Source of the DNA: Luteimonas sp. 8-5
GTDB lineage: Bacteria > Pseudomonadota > Gammaproteobacteria > Xanthomonadales > Xanthomonadaceae
Assembly: GCF_029763755.1 (NCBI RefSeq)
Contig: NZ_JARUVM010000001.1
Location: forward strand, 52,484-116,483
Direction: 5' to 3'
Length of the DNA: 64,000 nt
Each line of letters starts with the position of its first letter. The stretch's first letter is position 1. Below the pieces are notes generated by a model. That model was not told the DNA's origin. It searched no databases and saw only the letters and a list, made by a program, of their open reading frames with translations. Shown here one piece after another: positions 60,929-64,000 of the stretch. The translations under genes were made by a program, and so were the position numbers.

Positions 60929-60952
60929 CCGGCAATGGGTTAAAATTGCCGG
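60929..60952 (+). promoter_or_regulatory. Palindrome over the rpsP promoter region
   Basis: CCGGCAAT, GGGTTAAA, ATTGCCGG is a perfect eight-base inverted repeat. The loop has TAAAAT (60941-60946), a candidate -10, 48 bases before rpsP. It could be an operator, or the end of the VIT transcript. Confidence 0.45.
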
Positions 60953-60994
60953 CTTACCCTGCCATCCCGGCAGCTGGGCAACACCGAGAGCACC

Positions 60995-61249
60995 ATGGTC
61001 AAGATCCGCCTTACCCGTGGCGGCGCCAAGAAGCGCCCCTTCTACCACATCATCGTCACCGACAGCCGCAGCGCCCGCGACGGCCGCAACATCGAGCGCG
61101 TCGGTTACTTCAACCCGGTCGCCTCGGGCGCCGAGAAGCGCGTCGAGCTCGATGCCGCGCGCATCGAGCACTGGCTGGGCCATGGCGCGCAGATGAGCGA
61201 CAAGGTCGCCGACCTGTACAAGGCGAGCAAGGCCGCCGCCGCGGCCTGA
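60995..61249 (+). CDS. rpsP: Ribosomal protein S16
   Basis: 84 residues. [41 protein letters not shown] is diagnostic. First gene of rpsP-rimM-trmD-rplS. Confidence 0.98.
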   Translation: MVKIRLTRGGAKKRPFYHIIVTDSRSARDGRNIERVGYFNPVASGAEKRVELDAARIEHWLGHGAQMSDKVADLYKASKAAAAA

Positions 61250-61308
61250 CCCCCGGGGCCGCGCGCTGCGCGGCCCGTGTTCCCCCGCTTTTCCTGGATA
61301 CATCCACG

Positions 61309-61842
61309 ATGAAGGCGCCGTCCGCGCAGGAGACCGCTTCGCCGAAGCGCGTGCTCCTGGGCCGGATCCACGGCGCCTTCGGCGTGCGTGGCGAACTCAA
61401 GCTCGAGTCCTTCACCGATCCGGCGCGCGGCATCTTCCGCTACCAGCCATGGATCCTGCGCACCCCGCAGGGCGCCGAGCGCGAGCTCGAGGGCGCACGC
61501 GGGCGCGAGACCGCCAAGGGCATCGTCGCCACGCTTCCCGGCGTCGAGGACCGCGATGCCGCCGACGCGATGCGCGGCACCGAAGTGTGGGTGCCGCGCT
61601 CGGCGTTGCCGCCGCCCGGCGCCGACGAGTACTACTGGGTCGACCTGGAGGGCCTGCGCGTGGCCACCGTGGAAGGCGTCGCCCTCGGCGCCGTCTCGCA
61701 CCTGTTCTCCACCGGCGCCAACGACGTGCTGGTGGTGCAGGGCGAGCGCGAACGCATGATCCCGTTCCTGCAACCCGACTACATCCGTTCGGTGGACTTC
61801 GATGCCGGCCTGGTCGTCGTCGACTGGGACCCGGACTTCTGA
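61309..61842 (+). CDS. rimM: Ribosome maturation factor RimM
   Basis: 177 residues. An N-terminal beta-barrel ([23 protein letters not shown]) and a PRC-barrel domain ([36 protein letters not shown]). It aids 30S head assembly and binds S19. The stop and the trmD start share one base. Confidence 0.97.
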   Translation: MKAPSAQETASPKRVLLGRIHGAFGVRGELKLESFTDPARGIFRYQPWILRTPQGAERELEGARGRETAKGIVATLPGVEDRDAADAMRGTEVWVPRSALPPPGADEYYWVDLEGLRVATVEGVALGAVSHLFSTGANDVLVVQGERERMIPFLQPDYIRSVDFDAGLVVVDWDPDF

Positions 61843-62627
61843 TGCGCATCGACGTCGTCAGCCTGTTTCCCGAGTTCGTCGAGCAGATGGCCGGCCATGG
61901 CGTGGTCGGGCGCGCGGTCGAACGCGGGCTGTTGTCGGTGCACGGTTGGAATCCGCGCGACCACGCCGAGGGCAGCTACCGCCGGGTCGACGACCGGCCG
62001 TTCGGCGGCGGCCCCGGCATGGTGATGATGGTCGACCCGCTGCGCGCCTGCCTGGCCGCGGTGCGCGCTGCCGACCCGGTGCCGGCGCACGTGGTCTACC
62101 TCAGCCCGCAGGGGCGGCGCCTGGACCAGGCGCGGGTGCGTGCCCTGGCCGGGCGCGAGCGCCTGGTCCTGCTGTGCGGTCGCTACGAAGGCATCGACGA
62201 GCGCCTGGTCGCGGCCGAGGTCGACGAGGAGATCTCCATCGGCGACTACGTTCTGTCCGGCGGAGAGCTGCCGGCGGCGGTGCTGGTGGACGCCGTGGCG
62301 CGGCTGCAGGAGGGCGCCCTGAACGACGCGGAGTCGGCGGCCCAGGACAGTTTCGAGTCCGGCCCTGACGGCCAGCGCCTGCTCGACTGCCCGCACTACA
62401 CCAGGCCGGTCGAGCATGCCCTGGGCAAGGTCCCGGAGGTGCTGCTGTCGGGCAACCATGCGGCCATTGCCCGCTGGCGGCGGCAGCAGGCCCTGGGCCG
62501 GACCTGGCTGCGGCGCCCGGACCTGGTCGACCCCGAGGCCCTGTCCCGGACCGACCGGGCCCTGCTCGAGGAGTTCCTCGACCAGGCGGCCGGAGCCGGT
62601 GACAGCGGGGGGAAAACCCCGCTATAA
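61842..62627 (+). CDS. trmD: tRNA (guanine-37-N1)-methyltransferase
   Basis: 261 residues. SPOUT fold with [31 protein letters not shown] and [16 protein letters not shown], the knot residues that bind SAM. Methylates G37 of tRNAs to stop frameshifting. Its last codons overlap the rplS promoter. Confidence 0.98.
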   Translation: MRIDVVSLFPEFVEQMAGHGVVGRAVERGLLSVHGWNPRDHAEGSYRRVDDRPFGGGPGMVMMVDPLRACLAAVRAADPVPAHVVYLSPQGRRLDQARVRALAGRERLVLLCGRYEGIDERLVAAEVDEEISIGDYVLSGGELPAAVLVDAVARLQEGALNDAESAAQDSFESGPDGQRLLDCPHYTRPVEHALGKVPEVLLSGNHAAIARWRRQQALGRTWLRRPDLVDPEALSRTDRALLEEFLDQAAGAGDSGGKTPL

Positions 62628-62628
62628 T
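62599..62628 (+). promoter_or_regulatory. Promoter of rplS within the end of trmD
   Basis: GTGACA at 62599-62604 and TATAAT at 62623-62628 with an 18-base spacer. The spacer is itself a stem-loop, AGCGGGG, GGAAAA, CCCCGCT. The -10 contains the trmD stop codon. This gives rplS its own supply independent of rpsP-rimM-trmD. Confidence 0.75.
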
Positions 62629-62736
62629 TCGCGGCTTAGCTCCACCCAGCGGTACCGAAGCCAAGACGCGGGTCCACGTGCACTCGCGCTTACAACAGCC
62701 CCGGAACATCCAGGGCACACCAACAGGCAAACACCA

Positions 62737-63153
62737 ATGAACAAGCCCTCGCTCCACACGCTGCTGCAGAACTTCGAAACCGAACAGGTCCAGCGCGAGC
62801 TGCCCACCTTCGGCCCGGGCGACACCGTCGTCGTCAACGTCAAGGTCAAGGAAGGCAACCGCGAACGCGTCCAGGCCTATGAAGGCGTGGTCATCGGCAA
62901 GAAGAACGCCGGCCTCAACTCGTCGTTCACGGTGCGCAAGATCTCGCACGGCTACGGCGTGGAGCGCGTATTCCAGACCCACAGCGCGGCCATCGACTCG
63001 GTGCAGGTCAAGCGCCGCGGTGCGGTGCGCGCGGGCAAGCTGTACTACCTGCGTGGCCTGGAAGGCCGCAAGGCGCGCATCAAGGAAGACCTGGCCGGCA
63101 ACGCCAAGGCCAAGGCCGAGGCGGCCGCCGCCGCCGCTGCTGCCGCCGAGTAA
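62737..63153 (+). CDS. rplS: Ribosomal protein L19
   Basis: 138 residues, slightly longer than usual owing to an Ala-rich tail after KAKAEAA. The core, [33 protein letters not shown] and [24 protein letters not shown], is fully conserved. Sits at the 30S-50S interface. Confidence 0.98.
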   Translation: MNKPSLHTLLQNFETEQVQRELPTFGPGDTVVVNVKVKEGNRERVQAYEGVVIGKKNAGLNSSFTVRKISHGYGVERVFQTHSAAIDSVQVKRRGAVRAGKLYYLRGLEGRKARIKEDLAGNAKAKAEAAAAAAAAAE

Positions 63154-63176
63154 GCTCGCGCAGCAGGCAATCCGCG

Positions 63177-63201
63177 ACGGCCGCCCCAGGGCGGCCGTTT
63201 G
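63177..63201 (+). terminator. Terminator after rplS
   Basis: ACGGCCGCC, CCAG, GGCGGCCGT followed by a short T-rich run, 24 bases after the stop. Confidence 0.75.
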
Positions 63202-63211
63202 CGTTTCCGAC

Positions 63212-63622
63212 ATGACCCCGTATTCCTCCGAACAGCACGACACCGTCCGCCTCGACCTGTGGCTGTGGGCGGCGCGCTTCTACAAGACCCGCAGCCTGGC
63301 GCGGCACGCGATCCAGACCGGCAAGGTCGAGGTGGATGGGCAACGCGCCAAGCCGGCCCGTTCGCTGCGCGGCGGCGAGGCCCTGCGCGTGGAGCGCGCG
63401 GGCGAGATCTTCGAGGCGACCGTGCTCGCCCTGAGCGACACGCGCGGCCCGGCCAGCGTGGCGCAGACGCTTTATTCGGAAAGCGACGAATCGCGCGCAC
63501 GGCGCGCGGAACTGCGTGCGCAACGCGCCGCCGAACGCGCCGGCTACCAGGCGCCCGATCACAAGCCCGACAAGCGCGCCCGCCGCCTCATCCGCGCCCT
63601 CGGCGACATCGACGCGACGTAG
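63212..63622 (+). CDS. hslR: S4-domain ribosome-associated heat-shock protein Hsp15
   Basis: 136 residues. The S4 RNA-binding domain is VRLDLWLWAARFYKTRSLARHAIQTGKVEVDGQRAKPARSL, followed by a basic helical tail. Hsp15 binds stalled 50S subunits carrying peptidyl-tRNA. The TAG stop at 63620 lies in a REP-like palindrome shared with mutS. Confidence 0.93.
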   Translation: MTPYSSEQHDTVRLDLWLWAARFYKTRSLARHAIQTGKVEVDGQRAKPARSLRGGEALRVERAGEIFEATVLALSDTRGPASVAQTLYSESDESRARRAELRAQRAAERAGYQAPDHKPDKRARRLIRALGDIDAT

Positions 63623-63644
63623 GAGCGGCTGCCGCCGCTCCTAC
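63619..63644. repeat. REP-like palindrome between convergent hslR and mutS
   Basis: GTAGGAGCGGC, TGCC, GCCGCTCCTAC. TAG at 63620-63622 stops hslR; the mirror TAG on the minus strand (63643-63641) stops mutS. It is a shorter, palindromic form of the element at 28064-28117. Confidence 0.9.
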
Positions 63645-64000
63645 GACAGGGCCTTGAGGCGGTAGAGGGCTTCGAGGGCCTGCTTCGGGGTGAGCTCGTC
63701 GGGGTCGAGCGCGGCAAGCGCCTCGAGCGCGGCCGACGACGGCGAGAACAGGCCGATCTGCTGCGGCGCGTCCAGCGCCTGCGCGGTCATCGGCATCGAC
63801 GGCGCATCGCGGTTCTGCGCCTCGAGTTCGGCCAGCCGCGCGCGCGCCTGGCGCACCACGGTCTTCGGCAGGCCCGCGAGCGCGGCCACCTGCAGGCCGA
63901 AGCTGCGGTCGGCGGGGCCGTCCTTGACCGCATGCATGAACACCAGCGACTCGGTGCCGTCCTGCGCGCGATGCTCGACCGCGTCCAGGTGCACGTTGGC
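63641..64000 (-). CDS. mutS: DNA mismatch repair protein MutS, C-terminal part (cut by window end)
   Basis: About 119 C-terminal residues. ANVHLDAVEHRAQDGTESLVFMHAVKDGPADRSFGLQVAALAGLPKTVVRQARARLAELE is the end of the MutS ATPase and helix-u-turn-helix dimer region, followed by a linker and the C-terminal tetramer motif (LDPDELTPKQALEALYRLK). The N-terminal majority lies beyond the window. The stop is in the shared REP-like palindrome. Confidence 0.95.
   Translation of the reverse strand, partial: ANVHLDAVEHRAQDGTESLVFMHAVKDGPADRSFGLQVAALAGLPKTVVRQARARLAELEAQNRDAPSMPMTAQALDAPQQIGLFSPSSAALEALAALDPDELTPKQALEALYRLKALS

Overview
The window is an ordinary, densely coded piece of a high-GC gammaproteobacterial chromosome. 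Gene order and protein sequences point to the Xanthomonadaceae/Lysobacteraceae, close to Lysobacter or Luteimonas. Evidence includes the rpsP-rimM-trmD-rplS block next to ffh, the minCDE order, a large TonB-dependent receptor, many GTG/TTG starts and translationally coupled ATGA junctions. The genus is an inference from memory of these families, not a computed placement. I see no insertion sequence, prophage, integrase, CRISPR array or rRNA operon.

Layout. 1-2.5 kb: end of hflK, hflC, a DUF2065 protein and purA. 2.5-5.5 kb: two envelope lipoproteins, the second a 643-residue protein of unknown function with three RGFQRS repeats, and a thioredoxin-like protein. 5.6-11.8 kb: a TonB-dependent receptor and gcvP, which is preceded by a tandem glycine riboswitch. 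11.8-16.6 kb: an MFS exporter, a Rieske oxygenase with no normal start codon, an M2 zinc dipeptidase and a small HExxH protein. 16.6-19.2 kb: minE, minD, minC and a GNAT acetyltransferase. 19.3-22.5 kb: a NarL-type two-component system and a SRPBCC/GyrI-like protein. 22.5-23.9 kb: two unrelated alkylpurine DNA glycosylases on either side of tRNA-Leu(CAG). 24-28.8 kb: an unknown acidic protein, rnr, rlmB and rnt. 28.8-36.2 kb: phosphate uptake (phoU, pstB, pstA, pstC, two pstS genes and an OprO/OprP-type porin) interrupted by one FMN reductase. 36.2-42.3 kb: nth and small metabolic genes, including two crotonase-fold enzymes. 42.3-49.4 kb: uvrA, rplU-rpmA-obgE, rpsT and murJ. 49.5-54.8 kb: ribF-ileS-lspA-ispH. 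55-56.6 kb: tRNA-Thr(CGT) and a PadR regulator coupled to a membrane protein. 56.6-64 kb: radA, ccsA/ypjD, ffh, a VIT-family protein, rpsP-rimM-trmD-rplS, hslR and the 3' end of mutS, cut by the window edge.

The most unusual signal is not a gene. A dispersed REP-like palindromic element of about 22 bases, often in inverted pairs, recurs across the window. Between convergent genes its ends provide the TAG stop codons of both partners (rlmB/rnt and hslR/mutS), and also the stop of phoU. Copies lie inside coding sequence too: an inverted pair forms part of the MinC interdomain linker, and a single copy lies just before the C-terminal zinc finger of IleS, next to a hexanucleotide repeat. In this genome the element appears to have shaped protein termini and linkers. 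Other regulatory signals include a Pho box before pstS, a perfect PadR-type operator, and strong promoters and terminators around the ribosomal protein genes.
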